DNA of 64,000 nucleotides from Shewanella sp. Arc9-LZ (GCF_010092445.1 NZ_CP048031.1:1426001-1490000), one strand, 5' to 3'; positions 8,718-21,379 are shown, counted from the first letter of the stretch. Translations and numbers: made by a program. Notes: generated by a model from the letters alone, not told the origin.

Positions 8718-9395
8718 ATGTCAGTAAAGTTAAATGCATCATTGTTATGCAGTTCATTAATCGGTTCGGCGCTGTTGTTGTCTGGTTGCCAATTACCTAA
8801 TCCTTATACGGGCGAATCAGAAAATGCTAAAGCCACAAATGGCGCTATTATCGGTGGTCTTTCAGGCGCAGCCATTGGTGTACTTTCATCAAGCAAAAGC
8901 GACCGCGGTAAAGGTGCATTAATTGGTGCAGCATCTGGTGCGGCTCTTGGTGGTGGTATTGGTTATTACATGGATGTGCAAGAAGCAGAATTGCGTAAAC
9001 AGTTAAAATCAACTGGCGTGAGTGTGACGCGCAACGGTGACAATATTGTACTGAACATGCCTAATGAAGTGACTTTTGCGGTTGATCAAACTGTCTTAAG
9101 TTCACGCGCTAAATCAGTGTTAAACAGTGTTGTATTAGTGGCTAAAGAATATGATGACACTCGCTTAAATGTGATTGGTTATACCGACAGTTCGGGTTCA
9201 GATTCTTATAACCTGCGTTTGTCACAAGTACGAGCGAGTGAAGTTGCGCAATATATGACGAGCCAGAAGGTTAGCGGTTCACGGGTATCTTCAACTGGTA
9301 TGGGCGAGTCAAGCCCAATTGCCAGCAACTCTACCGAGCAAGGTCGTTCGCAAAATCGTCGTGTAGAAATTGTATTAACACCAATGGGTAAATAG
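8718..9395 (+). CDS. OmpA-family lipoprotein with glycine-zipper segment
   Basis: Outer-membrane lipoprotein of 225 residues. The signal peptide ends in the lipobox Leu-Leu-Ser-Gly-Cys. Residues about 45-90 are a Gly/Ala-rich zipper (repeats of Gly-Ala-Ala-Ile-Gly and Gly-Gly-Gly-Ile-Gly), as in YiaD. The OmpA C-terminal peptidoglycan-binding domain (about 105-222) has the Asn-Val-Ile-Gly-Tyr-Thr-Asp-Ser segment, Leu-Ser-Gln-Val-Arg-Ala and the terminal Asn-Arg-Arg-Val-Glu-Ile. ATG 8718, 5 bases after AGGAG, is better placed than the in-frame GTG 8712. Likely role: tethering the outer membrane to peptidoglycan. A terminator follows. Confidence 0.9.
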   Translation: MSVKLNASLLCSSLIGSALLLSGCQLPNPYTGESENAKATNGAIIGGLSGAAIGVLSSSKSDRGKGALIGAASGAALGGGIGYYMDVQEAELRKQLKSTGVSVTRNGDNIVLNMPNEVTFAVDQTVLSSRAKSVLNSVVLVAKEYDDTRLNVIGYTDSSGSDSYNLRLSQVRASEVAQYMTSQKVSGSRVSSTGMGESSPIASNSTEQGRSQNRRVEIVLTPMGK

Positions 9396-9443
9396 TTTTA
9401 GCCGTGAGTGTGGTTAACAAGCAATGCTTGTTGATCTGTAAAT

Positions 9444-9472
9444 AAAAAAGCCATCGAAAGATGGCTTTTTTT
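9444..9472 (+). terminator. Rho-independent terminator after the OmpA lipoprotein gene
   Basis: GCCATC and GATGGC pair around a GAAA tetraloop, flanked by A6 and T7 tracts. Confidence 0.9.
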
Positions 9473-9562
9473 GCTTAACCGATAACGGAGTTAGTGAACA
9501 ATAATCTAGATGACTACATGTATTTGGCACAGATAATTTGGTATATATGGATGGTAAGTGAT

Positions 9563-9655
9563 CTAAATAACAAGCATATATAATCGATAATCTATCCGTT
9601 TCACGTTACGTCCTTTTGCCACATTTCTATCATCGAAATCATGCTTGTTATTTAG
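9563..9655. repeat. 15-bp perfect inverted repeat at the xseA 3' end
   Basis: CTAAATAACAAGCAT at 9563-9577 and its exact reverse complement at 9641-9655 are separated by 63 bases. The right arm includes the xseA stop codon. The long loop and lack of a T tract argue against a simple terminator; it may be a duplication in inverse orientation or a long-range mRNA structure. Confidence 0.6.
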
Positions 9656-10988
9656 TTGAAACATCTGTCACGGTGGAGGTGACACTTCCTTGCTTTAACC
9701 GAGTATGAATTACATCACCATTGCTTAATTGATTGGCATTTTCGATAACATGCTCATTGGTACTTGTGATTGAGTAACCTCGGCTCAAGGTTGCCAGCGG
9801 GCTGACGGTATCAAGTTTATGGGCGGCCTGTGAAACTCGTGATTCAGCCTGTTTAAAATAATCTTTACTGGCGTCGTTAAAGCGTTCAATTAAATACCCA
9901 AGCCGTTGTTTTTCTATGGTTAAGGTATTAATTGGTGAACGTTGTTGCAAGCGATTATGTAATTGCTGGTGGCGTAAGGTTAGGCGACTGAGTTTATGCT
10001 GTAAGGCATTTTCTAAGCGCATTTGCATTTCGTCAAATCGTTGTTCAAATTGCTGCAGTTTATGTTGCGGCTCATGGCGTTGGAGTTGGTGAGATAACTG
10101 AGTTAATCGTCCATACTGCTGCAATTGGTAATGTTTCATCCCTTGCTGTAAACGCGATAGCAATAGCGCCAACTTTTCAGCTTTATTGCCTTTGTCTTTC
10201 GATAATAATTCAGCACCGGCTGACGGCGTAGGGGCGCGTACATCGGCAACATAATCACTGATAGTGGTATCTATTTCATGGCCAACAGCGCTCACAACAG
10301 GCAGTGCACTGTTGTAAATCGCATGGGCTAAATGTTCGCTGTTGAAGCACCATAAATCTTCTAACGAGCCACCACCACGTGTAAGCAACAGTACATCAAC
10401 TTCCATGCGTTGATTGGCAGTAACAATGGCTTGGCAGATTAATTGACTGGCTGTAGCACCTTGAACTTGAGTGGGGTACACAACCACTTCGATTGAGGGA
10501 TCTCGGCGTGCTAATACATGCAAGATGTCTCGCAACGCCGCTCCCGTTGCCGATGTGATGACACCAATTCGTTGGATATTAGTTGGAATAGGGCGTTTGG
10601 TTTCTAGGGAAAATAGGCCTTCAGCGGCCAATTTTAGTTTTAATGCTTCAAATTCTTGTGCGAGTAGTCCATCACCTGCTGGCAACATTGACTCAAGTAG
10701 CAGCTGATAATCGCCACGAGGCTCGTAAACACTGATGGCGCCTTTAATCAACACTTGTTGACCATTGACGGGTTTAAAGCGCACAGATTGATTACGGCCC
10801 TTAAACATGGCACAGCGAACTTGTGAATGAGCGTCTTTTAAGGTGAGATACCAGTGCCCTGAACTTGGGGCCGAAAAGTTTGATATTTCACCATTTAGCC
10901 AAATTTTGCCGATTTGACCTTCAAGAATATGCCTCACTTCGCTATTTAATTGCGAAACACTATAAACATTGTTTTTTGTGGCACTCAT
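9648..10988 (-). CDS. xseA: Exodeoxyribonuclease VII large subunit
   Basis: Large subunit of ExoVII, which degrades single-stranded DNA from both ends together with the small subunit XseB. The 446 residues match the usual size. Visible are the N-terminal OB-fold (Val-Tyr-Ser-Val-Ser-Gln-Leu-Asn start, Gly-His-Trp-Tyr-Leu-Thr-Leu-Lys-Asp), the catalytic core with Arg-Ile-Gly-Val-Ile-Thr-Ser, Arg-Gly-Gly-Gly-Ser and Gly-His-Glu-Ile-Asp-Thr-Thr, and a long Gln/His/Leu-rich coiled coil. The frame is open further upstream but homology begins at Met-Ser-Ala-Thr, so I use ATG 10988. It is divergent from guaB, the same arrangement as in E. coli. Confidence 0.96.
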   Translation of the reverse strand: MSATKNNVYSVSQLNSEVRHILEGQIGKIWLNGEISNFSAPSSGHWYLTLKDAHSQVRCAMFKGRNQSVRFKPVNGQQVLIKGAISVYEPRGDYQLLLESMLPAGDGLLAQEFEALKLKLAAEGLFSLETKRPIPTNIQRIGVITSATGAALRDILHVLARRDPSIEVVVYPTQVQGATASQLICQAIVTANQRMEVDVLLLTRGGGSLEDLWCFNSEHLAHAIYNSALPVVSAVGHEIDTTISDYVADVRAPTPSAGAELLSKDKGNKAEKLALLLSRLQQGMKHYQLQQYGRLTQLSHQLQRHEPQHKLQQFEQRFDEMQMRLENALQHKLSRLTLRHQQLHNRLQQRSPINTLTIEKQRLGYLIERFNDASKDYFKQAESRVSQAAHKLDTVSPLATLSRGYSITSTNEHVIENANQLSNGDVIHTRLKQGSVTSTVTDVSTK

Positions 10989-11094
10989 GAGAGTTCTCAT
11001 TCTAACGTTAATAAAAATCCATTTTCCATTTACCAACTGCAATATGCAAGGTATAATCTCGCCGCAATATTTCACCTCAAATCCTACTTACTAG

Positions 11095-12573
<1,479 letters not shown>

Positions 12574-12582
12574 TTATGATAA

Positions 12583-12608
12583 GGGCGACGTTATGTCGCC
12601 CTCGTTTT
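12583..12608 (+). terminator. Hairpin terminator or attenuator between guaB and guaA
   Basis: GGGCGAC and GTCGCCC pair around a 5-base loop and are followed by TCGTTTT. With 104 bases between guaB and guaA it may reduce read-through rather than separate the genes fully. Confidence 0.65.
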
Positions 12609-12677
12609 ATTAGCGTTAATTTGACCGCATCAATTGGATGCGAGTTATTACACTTAATTAATATGTAAAGGTTATTC

Positions 12678-14255
12678 ATGAGTAATATTCACGATCATAA
12701 GATTCTAATCCTCGATTTTGGTTCTCAGTACACTCAACTTATTGCGCGTCGTATCCGTGAAATTGGTGTGTATTGTGAGTTATGGGCGTGGGATGTGAGC
12801 GAAGCGCAAATTCGTGAGTTTGCCCCAAATGGTATTATTTTAGCCGGTGGCCCTGAAAGTGTCACAGCAGACAATTCACCGCGTGCCCCTGAATATGTGT
12901 TTACTGCTGGTGTACCGGTATTGGGTATTTGTTACGGCATGCAAACCATGTCAGAGCAGCTGGGTGGCAAAGTGATTCAAGGCGTTGGCGAAGGTGAGTT
13001 TGGTTACGCACAAATTGAATTGCAAACCACATCAGCTTTGTTTAAAAGCATTGAAGATGCCGTTAGCGAAGAAGGCAAACCTTTGCTTGATGTGTGGATG
13101 AGCCACGGCGATAAAGTGTCTGCTATCCCTGAAGGTTTTGTGACCGTAGCGAAAACGGCAACTTGTCCGTTTGCCGCTATGGCCAATGAAGAGAAAGGTT
13201 TTTACGGCGTACAGTTTCACCCAGAAGTGACGCATACTCGCCAAGGTCAGCGTATGCTAGAGCATTTCGCGCTAGACATTTGTGGCTGTAAAGCCAATTG
13301 GAAGCCATCATCAATTATTGAAGATGCTATTGAGCGTTTAAAAAAGCAAATTGGTGATGACGAAGTTATTCTGGGTTTATCTGGCGGGGTAGATTCATCG
13401 GTTGTGGCGATGTTATTACATCGTGCGATTGGCGATAAACTAACGTGTGTGTTTGTTGATAACGGTTTGCTGCGTTTGAATGAAGCGGATCAAGTATTAG
13501 AAATGTTTGGCGATCATTTTGGACTCAAAATTGTTCACGTCGATGCTGAAAACCGTTTCTTAGATGCGATGGCTGGCGAAGCAGAACCAGAAGCCAAACG
13601 TAAAATCATTGGCCGTGTGTTTGTTGAGATTTTCGACGAAGAATCAAAGAAATGCGCTAATGCTAAATGGTTAGCTCAAGGCACCATTTATCCTGACGTA
13701 ATTGAATCAGCGGGCAGTGCTACAGGTAAAGCGCATGTGATTAAATCGCATCACAATGTTGGCGGTTTACCTGCCAATATGAAGATGGGTTTAGTTGAGC
13801 CATTACGTGAATTATTTAAAGATGAAGTGCGTAAAATCGGTTTAGAGTTAGGCTTGCCTTACAACATGCTTTATCGTCATCCGTTTCCAGGACCTGGTCT
13901 AGGTGTTCGTGTACTTGGCGAAGTCAAAAAAGAGTATTGTGATTTATTGCGCAGTGCCGATGCTATCTTTATTGAAGAACTGCATAAAGCTGATTTGTAT
14001 AATAAAGTCAGCCAAGCATTTACCGTTTTCTTACCTGTTCGTTCGGTAGGCGTAATGGGTGATGGTCGTAAGTATGATTGGGTTGTATCGTTACGCGCGG
14101 TAGAAACTATCGACTTTATGACTGCGCATTGGGCACATTTACCGTATGATTTCTTGGGTCGCGTTTCAAACCGTATTATCAATGAAGTCGATGGTATTTC
14201 ACGTGTGGTTTATGATATTTCAGGTAAGCCACCTGCAACAATTGAATGGGAATAA
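12678..14255 (+). CDS. guaA: GMP synthase (glutamine-hydrolysing)
   Basis: Converts XMP to GMP using ATP and glutamine. The N-terminal class I amidotransferase domain (about 9-200) has the nucleophile Cys in Gly-Ile-Cys-Tyr-Gly-Met-Gln and the His/Glu pair in Gln-Phe-His-Pro-Glu-Val. The synthetase domain begins with the PP-loop Ser-Gly-Gly-Val-Asp-Ser-Ser and ends with the dimerisation domain and the conserved C-terminus Pro-Pro-Ala-Thr-Ile-Glu-Trp-Glu. At 525 residues it matches the E. coli enzyme. AAAGG lies just upstream of ATG 12678. Confidence 0.98.
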   Translation: MSNIHDHKILILDFGSQYTQLIARRIREIGVYCELWAWDVSEAQIREFAPNGIILAGGPESVTADNSPRAPEYVFTAGVPVLGICYGMQTMSEQLGGKVIQGVGEGEFGYAQIELQTTSALFKSIEDAVSEEGKPLLDVWMSHGDKVSAIPEGFVTVAKTATCPFAAMANEEKGFYGVQFHPEVTHTRQGQRMLEHFALDICGCKANWKPSSIIEDAIERLKKQIGDDEVILGLSGGVDSSVVAMLLHRAIGDKLTCVFVDNGLLRLNEADQVLEMFGDHFGLKIVHVDAENRFLDAMAGEAEPEAKRKIIGRVFVEIFDEESKKCANAKWLAQGTIYPDVIESAGSATGKAHVIKSHHNVGGLPANMKMGLVEPLRELFKDEVRKIGLELGLPYNMLYRHPFPGPGLGVRVLGEVKKEYCDLLRSADAIFIEELHKADLYNKVSQAFTVFLPVRSVGVMGDGRKYDWVVSLRAVETIDFMTAHWAHLPYDFLGRVSNRIINEVDGISRVVYDISGKPPATIEWE

Positions 14256-14283
14256 CGCTGTAGCGTGACTCCTTACTTTAAAT

Positions 14284-14308
14284 AAAAAGACGCTGCGGCG
14301 TCTTTTTT
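14284..14308 (+). terminator. Terminator after guaA
   Basis: AAAAAGACGC and GCGTCTTTTTT pair around TGCG, with a T6 tract. Confidence 0.9.
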
Positions 14309-14353
14309 ATTTGCTAGAATAGCCGCGTATGACAATTACCTAGGTTTTATAGA

Positions 14354-14923
14354 GTGACAGATACCACACAAAAACACGTTTCCAGCGATACTTGCTCACT
14401 TTCTAATGCGCACAATGAGAAATCGAATCAGCTTCAGCGCGCCATTGATGAAAAGTGGATGCGATTAGCGATGCAACTTGCCGAGCAAGCCGAGCTAAAA
14501 GGCGAAGTGCCAGTGGGTGCCGTATTGGTTAAAGACGATGTATTGATTGCTAGTGGTTGTAATTTAAGTATTGTGAATCACGATCCAACCGCTCATGCCG
14601 AGATGGAATGTATTCGTCAAGCCGGCAAGGTGTTAGAGAATTATCGTATGCTCGACACGACTTTATATGTCACGTTAGAACCCTGCACTATGTGCGCAGG
14701 TGCCATGGTGCACAGTCGTATTGCGCGGGTTGTTTATGGTGCAGATGATTTAAAAACTGGCGCGGCAGGTAGCGTGATTAATTTATTACAACATCCAGTT
14801 TTTAATCATCAGCTTGAAGTCAGTTCAGGTGTGTTGGCAGCAGAGTGTGGTGCGCAGCTAAGTGCATTTTTTCAACGACGTAGAGCAGAAAAAAAAGCAC
14901 TCAAACAGTTAGCTATAAAATAG
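14354..14923 (+). CDS. tadA: tRNA adenosine(34) deaminase
   Basis: Deaminates adenosine to inosine at the wobble position of tRNA-Arg(ACG). The zinc deaminase signature is complete: His-Ala-Glu-Met-Glu and Pro-Cys-Thr-Met-Cys-Ala-Gly-Ala. The family start Trp-Met-Arg-Leu-Ala-Met lies near residue 35, so this copy has about 30 extra N-terminal residues from the GTG start at 14354; a shorter form starting inside is possible, but no ATG has a good ribosome site. Position before mltF and purL matches the enterobacterial order. Confidence 0.94.
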   Translation: MTDTTQKHVSSDTCSLSNAHNEKSNQLQRAIDEKWMRLAMQLAEQAELKGEVPVGAVLVKDDVLIASGCNLSIVNHDPTAHAEMECIRQAGKVLENYRMLDTTLYVTLEPCTMCAGAMVHSRIARVVYGADDLKTGAAGSVINLLQHPVFNHQLEVSSGVLAAECGAQLSAFFQRRRAEKKALKQLAIK

Positions 14924-14962
14924 ACTGATTGAGTGACTGGTTTTTATGTGGTTAACGGAAGA

Positions 14963-15082
14963 TTAATTTTCAGTTTGTACCAATAAAAAATGAGCTCGTT
15001 GACGATTTTGAATGCGGCTTTTATGTACTTTAAGCATGACGCGACGACGTGACATGGTGTTGCTTATAGCTCTTCTTCTCAT
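14963..15082 (-). CDS. Small, very basic 39-residue protein (unrecognised)
   Basis: A short frame with a good ribosome site: AAGGGA ends 7 bases before ATG 15082. It encodes 39 residues with 9 Arg and 2 Lys, opening Met-Arg-Arg-Arg-Ala-Ile and containing Met-Ser-Arg-Arg-Arg-Val-Met. Such a charge suggests nucleic-acid or ribosome binding, though it is not L34 or L36. It lies alone between tadA and mltF, which are both much longer, in a stretch otherwise without genes. I do not recognise the family. Confidence 0.5.
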   Translation of the reverse strand: MRRRAISNTMSRRRVMLKVHKSRIQNRQRAHFLLVQTEN

Positions 15083-15238
15083 ACCGTGATCCCTTAATAT
15101 TGGCTAACCTCATCGAGGTTACTGATAAACCGCATACTTTAGCAGAATGCTTTCTTACGATAAATTCAGCACCATAGTACCTTATATTCGTGACAATTAT
15201 CGGTCAGGTTTATGACGATAATCGTGTCAGCACAAAAA

Positions 15239-16669
15239 TTAGTGTGCTGCTTCATGGATATTTTTTGAAGCGTCTTCAGCAATGATTTCAATTTGTTGAG
15301 GTTCTTCAATAATCTCCAACTTTTGGGTTTGATTATCGATCCACACTAAGGTGTCGTAATAACGACGAATACTGTCAACATAATGAACAGCTTCGCTACC
15401 ACGGGCATAACCATATCGAGTTTGTTTATAATATTTAGATTGTTGCAGCAAAGGTAATACTTTTTTGACATCACGCCATGCGCTAGGATCCATTCCCATT
15501 GATTCAGTTAATCGTCGTGCATCTTCAACATGACCTAAACCGATATTATAGGAAGCCAGTGCGAACCAGATCCGTTGAGCTTCAGAGATGGTGTCAGGCA
15601 ATCTCTCCATCATGTCTTTTAAATAAAATGCCCCACCACGTATGCTTTGTTCTGCATCTAAGCGATCATCTACACCAACATAAGCCGCTGTAGGTTGGGT
15701 TAGCATCATCATACCTCTCACCCCAGTAGGTGAGCGAGCACTCGGGTTCCAGTGTGATTCTTGATAACTAGCAGCCGCTAATTTACGCCAATCTAACTCT
15801 CCAGAATACTGCTCGAAAAAACTACGATATTCGGGCAGAATGTTATCAATTGCGCGGATAAAGGCACGAGTATCAACGTAATCAAAACGCTTAACATGGC
15901 CAAAATACTTCTCGTTTAAATGCTCCAGCGTACCCGCACGTCTTTCTTTATGCCAAAAAGCCAATAGTTTACTCATTAAACGGTCGCTGTTATTCGGCGG
16001 TAATAGCCACACCACTTCGACCTTTTCTTCTAAAATCATCCCCGCGCGTAGTTCAGGTAAAAAACGCTGATTGATCAATAAACTATTTGAATCTGAAATG
16101 GTGTAGTTCAATTCACCGTTGGCAATTAATGCAAACAGTTCTTCATTGTCTTTGTCGTTGACTTGATTCCACATCAACTCAGGATAGTCTTTTTGTAATT
16201 TGGTTAAGGTATTGACTGAAGATGAGTTAGCCATGACAGTAATTTCACCTGACAGAGTACTAATATCTTTGGGTTCCGGAGTACCCTCCTTATAGACCAA
16301 CACTTGGTTGACTTTATATAAGGTGGGTCCGAGCTTAAATTGTTGACTACGGTTAGGGGTTTTAGCGATGCCAGCCGCAATAATATCAATCTTGTTTTCT
16401 TTTAATGCCGCGAATAATTGCTTGCGATTGGTGTACGGGATCATTTCTAAAGGAACGGCTAAATAGTCAGCAAAGCGCTGCGCCATTTCGAAGTCGAATC
16501 CGCTTTCACCCTGTTCTGAATTAAGATAAATCTGCGGGCCATATAATGTCCCTACCTTTAATACGGTACGCTTAGGTGCGGGGGCAGCAATATCAACATT
16601 TTGAATATCAACAGGTTGACAGGCGGATAATATCCCGCAAAGTAAGATTATGAATAAGGTTTTGATCAT
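15239..16669 (-). CDS. mltF: Membrane-bound lytic murein transglycosylase F
   Basis: Lipoprotein lytic transglycosylase that cleaves peptidoglycan to 1,6-anhydromuropeptides. The lipobox Leu-Ser-Ala-Cys places the lipidated Cys at 17. Residues about 36-260 form a periplasmic solute-binding-like (SBP_bac_3) domain and about 285-430 the SLT domain, with catalytic Glu304 in Ser-Tyr-Gln-Glu-Ser-His-Trp and the Gly-Val-Arg-Gly-Met-Met-Met-Leu-Thr motif. Length 476 is normal. It is divergent from purL, as in E. coli. Confidence 0.96.
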   Translation of the reverse strand: MIKTLFIILLCGILSACQPVDIQNVDIAAPAPKRTVLKVGTLYGPQIYLNSEQGESGFDFEMAQRFADYLAVPLEMIPYTNRKQLFAALKENKIDIIAAGIAKTPNRSQQFKLGPTLYKVNQVLVYKEGTPEPKDISTLSGEITVMANSSSVNTLTKLQKDYPELMWNQVNDKDNEELFALIANGELNYTISDSNSLLINQRFLPELRAGMILEEKVEVVWLLPPNNSDRLMSKLLAFWHKERRAGTLEHLNEKYFGHVKRFDYVDTRAFIRAIDNILPEYRSFFEQYSGELDWRKLAAASYQESHWNPSARSPTGVRGMMMLTQPTAAYVGVDDRLDAEQSIRGGAFYLKDMMERLPDTISEAQRIWFALASYNIGLGHVEDARRLTESMGMDPSAWRDVKKVLPLLQQSKYYKQTRYGYARGSEAVHYVDSIRRYYDTLVWIDNQTQKLEIIEEPQQIEIIAEDASKNIHEAAH

Positions 16670-17021
16670 ATTTATTAATTGGTTATCTTAAGTTGTTTCG
16701 TTAATGTCATCAGAGTGATGTGTAAAAACGAATGAAATACCGGTTGAATAGCCTTTAAATATGTAGGGGAGTTAGCTTATTTTTTGCTTACTTTATCAGT
16801 AGTTTTCCTAAACGCCTATAGTTGAGTAAATAAGCAGCATTTAGTGGTTGTTTTTTGTTAAAAGGTAAAGTGTTTATGTTATTCATTTTAGCATTACTTG
16901 AATGGGATATTTTCCCTATCAGGAAACACTGTTTTCACCTGCGCTTGAAGGTGATTTGTAGTGTGCAATTCCCTATAATAGCGCCAATTCTGATCCTCCT
17001 ATATTATAAAGGTGAATAGAC
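16670..17021. other. Divergent mltF-purL promoter region
   Basis: This 352-base stretch holds the mltF and purL promoters. A TATAAT at 16974-16979 is a plausible -10 for purL, about 43 bases before its start, but the -35 match is weak. I looked for a PurR-type palindrome and did not find a convincing one. No gene is apparent. Confidence 0.4.
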
Positions 17022-20000
17022 GTGATGGAAATCATTCGCGGAGCCCCAGCACTATCTGCATTTAGAGTTCAAAAACTCATGGAGGCTTGCGAAAACGCAG
17101 CGCTTCCTGTATCGCAAATTTATGCTGAATATGTACATTTAGCCAATTTGAGTGAACCACTAGATGATAATGAACGTCTACAGTTAGAAACTATTCTTAC
17201 TTATGGCCCAGCTATTGAGTCTCATGCCCCACAAGGCACTTTACTGTTTGTTACTCCTCGTCCTGGCACTATTTCTCCTTGGTCTTCTAAAGCAACTGAT
17301 ATTGCCCACAACTGTGGCTTAGGCAAAGTTAACCGTCTTGAGCGTGGTATTGCTTATTATGTTGAAGCGTCAGTATTAACAGCCGAGCAGCAAAAACTAC
17401 TGCAAGGTTTATTGCATGACCGCATGGTCGAAGTCATGCTGCCGGCGTTTGAAGCTGCTGAAATATTATTTGCTCGTACAGAACCAGCAAAATTTAGCAG
17501 TGTGAATATTCTTGCTGAAGGCCGCCGCGCCTTAGAAGTGGCCAATATTAAGCTAGGCTTGGCCCTTGCCGATGATGAAATTGACTATTTAATTGAAAAT
17601 TTTGTTCGTTTGAAGCGTAACCCTAACGACATCGAACTAATGATGTTTGCTCAAGCAAACTCGGAACATTGTCGCCACAAAATTTTCAATGCAGATTGGA
17701 CAATCGATGGCGAAGTACAGCCAAAATCATTGTTCAAAATGATTAAAAACACTTTTGAAGTCACGCCAGATTACGTGTTATCAGCCTACAAAGATAATGC
17801 CGCAGTGATGACGGGTCCGGTAGCGGGTCGTTTTTTCCCTGATCCCGATGGTGTTTATAACTATCACACCGAACCAATGCATATATTGATGAAAGTAGAA
17901 ACTCACAATCATCCTACCGCTATTAGCCCATATCCTGGCGCTGCTACTGGTTCTGGTGGTGAAATTCGCGATGAGGGTGCTACTGGCCGAGGTTCTAAAC
18001 CTAAAGCGGGTTTATCTGGTTTTACTGTTTCTAACTTGAAAATTCCTGGTTTTGTACAACCATGGGAAGGGGATTACGGTAAGCCTGATCGTATCGTCAC
18101 TCCGTTAGAAATCATGCTCGAAGGCCCTCTAGGCGGCGCAGCATTTAACAATGAATTTGGTCGTCCTGCCATTACCGGTTATTTCCGCACCTACGAGCAA
18201 TTAGTCTCTAGCCACAATGGCGTTGAAGTGCGTGGTTATCATAAGCCGATTATGATTGCCGGTGGCTTAGGCAATATCCGAGAAGAACACGTTCAAAAAG
18301 GTGAGATTACCGTTGGCGCTAAGCTTATTGTGCTTGGTGGACCGGCAATGAACATTGGCTTAGGTGGCGGCGCCGCATCTTCTATGGCGTCTGGTCAGTC
18401 TAGCGAAGATTTAGATTTTGCCTCTGTACAACGTGAAAACCCAGAAATGGAACGTCGTTGTCAGGAAGTTATCGACCGCTGCTGGCAGTTAGGTGACACC
18501 AACCCAATTCAATTTATTCACGATGTGGGCGCAGGTGGATTATCTAATGCGTTCCCTGAGTTAGTGAATGATGCTGATCGCGGTGGGGTATTCAATTTAC
18601 GTAATGTTCCTTCTGACGAGCCAGGCATGAGCCCGCTTGAAATTTGGTGTAATGAATCTCAAGAGCGTTATGTGTTATCGGTTGCACCAGAGAACTTACA
18701 ACAATTTGCTGATATTTGTGCCCGTGAACGTGCACCATTTTCGGTGGTTGGTGAAGCGACTGCAGAGATGCATTTAACGCTTGCCGACAGTCACTTTAAT
18801 AACAAGCCGATTGATTTACCGCTTGAAGTTTTATTAGGTAAAGCGCCTAAAATGAGCCGTGATGTGGTGACAGCCAAAGCAGTATCGCCAGCGTTAGATC
18901 AAACTAAAATTGAGCTAAACGATGCAGTTAAGCGCATTTTAACCTTGCCAACCGTGGCTGACAAAACCTTCCTTATCACCATAGGTGATCGCTCCGTCAC
19001 TGGTTTAGTTAATCGCGACCAAATGGTGGGTCCATGGCAGGTTCCTGTTGCCGACTGTGCAGTAACCGCATCAAGTTATGACAGCTACTGCGGTGAAGCG
19101 ATGTCGATGGGTGAGCGTACTCCGTTAGCATTACTCGATTTTGACGCCTCAGCCCGTATGGCGGTTGCCGAATCGATTATGAACATTGCTGGTACTGACA
19201 TTGGCTCGTTCAAGCGTATTAAACTTTCTGCTAACTGGATGTCTCCAGCGGGTCACCCTGGTGAAGATGCGGGTTTATACCAAGCGGTTAAAGCGATTGG
19301 TGAAGACCTTTGTCCTGAACTCGGTATCACGATTCCTGTTGGCAAAGACTCCATGTCGATGAAAACCGCGTGGGAAGAAAATGGTACTCAGAAAACTGTC
19401 ACATCGCCTATGTCGTTAGTCATCACCGCTTTTGGTGTGGTGCAAGATATTCGTAAAACGGTAACCCCACAACTTCGTGATGATAAAGGTGACAGTGCAT
19501 TATTAATGCTGGATTTAAGCAATGGCCAAAATCGTTTAGGCGGTTCTTGTTTAGCGCAGGTTTACAGTGAGTTAGGCGATATTGCACCCACATTAGATAA
19601 AACCGCCAACTTAGCGGGCTTTTTTGAAGTGATGCAGCAGTTAGTCGCCGAGCAAGCGGTTATGGCTTATCACGACCGTAGCGACGGCGGTTTATTTACC
19701 ACCTTAGTGGAAATGGCCTTTGCCGGTAATACCGGGTTAATGATTGATTTAGCCAGCTTGAATGGTACTGATTTAGAACGTTTATTTAACGAAGAAATTG
19801 GTGCTGTAATTCAAGTCAGTGCTGTTGATGCCAAAGCCATTGCCGCACAATTTGAGGCTAAAGGTGTCACGTGTCATCACATTGGTGGCTTACAAGCGGC
19901 AGACAAGATTAGCATTAACGATGGCGAGCGAGTGATATTTGCTGATAGTCGTACAGCACTGCGCACTTTGTGGTCAGAAACGACCTATCGCATGCAAGCG

Positions 20001-20906
20001 CTACGTGACAACCCAGAATGCGCGCGTGAAGAGTATGATCTTAAACAACAAGCTGATGCGCCAGGATTAACGGTTAAATTAGGCTTTAATCCAAGTGAAG
20101 ATGTGGCTGCACCTTATATTCTTAAAGGCGCCGCCCCTAAAATGGCTATTTTACGTGAGCAAGGCGTTAACTCTCATGTTGAGATGGCAGCCGCTTTCGA
20201 TCGTGCCGGTTTTGAAAGCCGCGACGTGCACATGTCGGACATTTTATCTGGCCGTATTAGCCTTGAAGAATTCCAAGGCCTAGTGGCTTGTGGCGGATTC
20301 TCATATGGTGACGTGTTAGGTGCTGGTGAAGGTTGGGCTAAGTCGATTCTGTTTAATGACCGTGCTCGCGATGAGTTTAGCCGTTTCTTCGAACGTGATT
20401 CAAGCATTGCCCTTGGCGTGTGTAATGGTTGTCAGATGTTATCTAATCTGAAAGAAATTATTCCAGGAAGTGAGCATTGGCCGCGTTTTGTGCGTAACCG
20501 CTCAGAGCGTTTTGAAGCTCGATTCAGTTTGGTTGAAGTGCAGCAAAATCCATCGGTATTTTTTGACGGTATGGTTGGCTCTCGTATGCCTATAGCTGTA
20601 TCGCATGGTGAAGGCTTAGTGGAATTTGCTAATGCTCAAGCGTTAGCAAATGCAGAAGCATCGGGCACTATTGCACTGCGCTATGTTGATGGCCATGGTC
20701 AAATTGCGACCCAGTACCCAGAAAATCCAAATGGTTCAGCCAATGGCTTAACGGGTATTTGTACCACTGATGGTCGCGTAACCATTATGATGCCGCATCC
20801 TGAACGAGTATTTAGAACTGTTGCTAATTCATGGCATCCAGATAACTGGGGTGAAGATAGCCCATGGATGCGCATGTTCCGTAATGCACGAGTGAAAATC
20901 GGCTAA
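17022..20906 (+). CDS. purL: Phosphoribosylformylglycinamidine synthase
   Basis: Large single-chain PurL, converting FGAR, ATP and glutamine to FGAM in purine synthesis. The 1294 residues match the 1295 of E. coli and the start Met-Met-Glu-Ile is conserved, which supports GTG 17022. Order: PurS-like N-terminus, linker, two FGAM synthase halves ([18 protein letters not shown]), then the glutamine amidotransferase with nucleophile Cys in Gly-Val-Cys-Asn-Gly-Cys-Gln and His/Glu in Pro-His-Pro-Glu-Arg. It is monocistronic, with a terminator 66 bases after the stop. Confidence 0.98.
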   Translation: MMEIIRGAPALSAFRVQKLMEACENAALPVSQIYAEYVHLANLSEPLDDNERLQLETILTYGPAIESHAPQGTLLFVTPRPGTISPWSSKATDIAHNCGLGKVNRLERGIAYYVEASVLTAEQQKLLQGLLHDRMVEVMLPAFEAAEILFARTEPAKFSSVNILAEGRRALEVANIKLGLALADDEIDYLIENFVRLKRNPNDIELMMFAQANSEHCRHKIFNADWTIDGEVQPKSLFKMIKNTFEVTPDYVLSAYKDNAAVMTGPVAGRFFPDPDGVYNYHTEPMHILMKVETHNHPTAISPYPGAATGSGGEIRDEGATGRGSKPKAGLSGFTVSNLKIPGFVQPWEGDYGKPDRIVTPLEIMLEGPLGGAAFNNEFGRPAITGYFRTYEQLVSSHNGVEVRGYHKPIMIAGGLGNIREEHVQKGEITVGAKLIVLGGPAMNIGLGGGAASSMASGQSSEDLDFASVQRENPEMERRCQEVIDRCWQLGDTNPIQFIHDVGAGGLSNAFPELVNDADRGGVFNLRNVPSDEPGMSPLEIWCNESQERYVLSVAPENLQQFADICARERAPFSVVGEATAEMHLTLADSHFNNKPIDLPLEVLLGKAPKMSRDVVTAKAVSPALDQTKIELNDAVKRILTLPTVADKTFLITIGDRSVTGLVNRDQMVGPWQVPVADCAVTASSYDSYCGEAMSMGERTPLALLDFDASARMAVAESIMNIAGTDIGSFKRIKLSANWMSPAGHPGEDAGLYQAVKAIGEDLCPELGITIPVGKDSMSMKTAWEENGTQKTVTSPMSLVITAFGVVQDIRKTVTPQLRDDKGDSALLMLDLSNGQNRLGGSCLAQVYSELGDIAPTLDKTANLAGFFEVMQQLVAEQAVMAYHDRSDGGLFTTLVEMAFAGNTGLMIDLASLNGTDLERLFNEEIGAVIQVSAVDAKAIAAQFEAKGVTCHHIGGLQAADKISINDGERVIFADSRTALRTLWSETTYRMQALRDNPECAREEYDLKQQADAPGLTVKLGFNPSEDVAAPYILKGAAPKMAILREQGVNSHVEMAAAFDRAGFESRDVHMSDILSGRISLEEFQGLVACGGFSYGDVLGAGEGWAKSILFNDRARDEFSRFFERDSSIALGVCNGCQMLSNLKEIIPGSEHWPRFVRNRSERFEARFSLVEVQQNPSVFFDGMVGSRMPIAVSHGEGLVEFANAQALANAEASGTIALRYVDGHGQIATQYPENPNGSANGLTGICTTDGRVTIMMPHPERVFRTVANSWHPDNWGEDSPWMRMFRNARVKIG

Positions 20907-20971
20907 TCGCAAATTAAATTTTTAGTTTAGCTAAAGCACTTGATTTAGCTAAAACACTTAATTTATAAAGC

Positions 20972-21001
20972 AAAAGGCGACTCCTTTGAGTCGCCTTTTT
21001 T
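20972..21001 (+). terminator. Terminator after purL
   Basis: AAAAGGCGACTC and GAGTCGCCTTTT pair around CTTT and end in T6. Just upstream, an 18-base segment (TTTAGCTAAAGCACTTGA-like) is repeated in tandem twice at about 20924-20962. Confidence 0.9.
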
Positions 21002-21052
21002 ACTGGTTTCAATTTGTTTAGCGCTGCTGATTTCATGTTGTCGTGATAAAGA

Positions 21053-21083
21053 AAAACCCCATAGATTTATTCTATGGGGTTTT
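21053..21083. terminator. Bidirectional terminator
   Basis: AAAACCCCATAGA and TCTATGGGGTTTT pair around a 5-base loop. On the minus strand it is followed by T-rich DNA and would end the short transcript starting near 21345; on the plus strand it backs up the purL terminator. Confidence 0.85.
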
Positions 21084-21184
21084 CTGATTCGTTATCCTTG
21101 GATCATAACGATTACCGCTTAATATTATTTCTGCGCTAACAAAAACATTCACTAAACACGGTATAGATAAAAACGTGAGCTTGC

Positions 21185-21265
21185 TTATTTCACTTCTTTA
21201 GCAGTAAACATTTCAGTAAAAACACGTTTGTACAAGTTGGCAATATGTTCGAATAATTGAGTCAT
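21185..21265 (-). CDS. 26-residue peptide in its own short transcription unit (unrecognised)
   Basis: ATG 21265 opens a 26-codon frame (start Met-Thr-Gln-Leu-Phe-Glu-His-Ile, end Lys-Glu-Val-Lys) that could form an amphipathic helix. GAGAGA lies about 9 bases upstream. A consensus-like promoter sits at 21351-21379 and a strong terminator at 21083-21053, so the whole unit is about 290 bases. It could be a small protein, or a small RNA that also carries a peptide. I do not recognise a family. Confidence 0.45.
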   Translation of the reverse strand: MTQLFEHIANLYKRVFTEMFTAKEVK

Positions 21266-21350
21266 AGCACATTCTCTCTAGGTTAGGTCACTGGTATTAA
21301 GACAACGACTCATTGCACTACTTAGTGTTCGCCTTCTTAATTGTGCGCAA

Positions 21351-21379
21351 ATTATACAATTGAACTAATGTATGCTCAA
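21351..21379 (-). promoter_or_regulatory. Sigma-70 promoter for the 26-residue peptide unit
   Basis: On the minus strand TTGAGC (-35) and a perfect TATAAT (-10) are separated by exactly 17 bases. Transcription should begin near 21345, leaving a leader of about 80 bases before ATG 21265. Confidence 0.7.
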
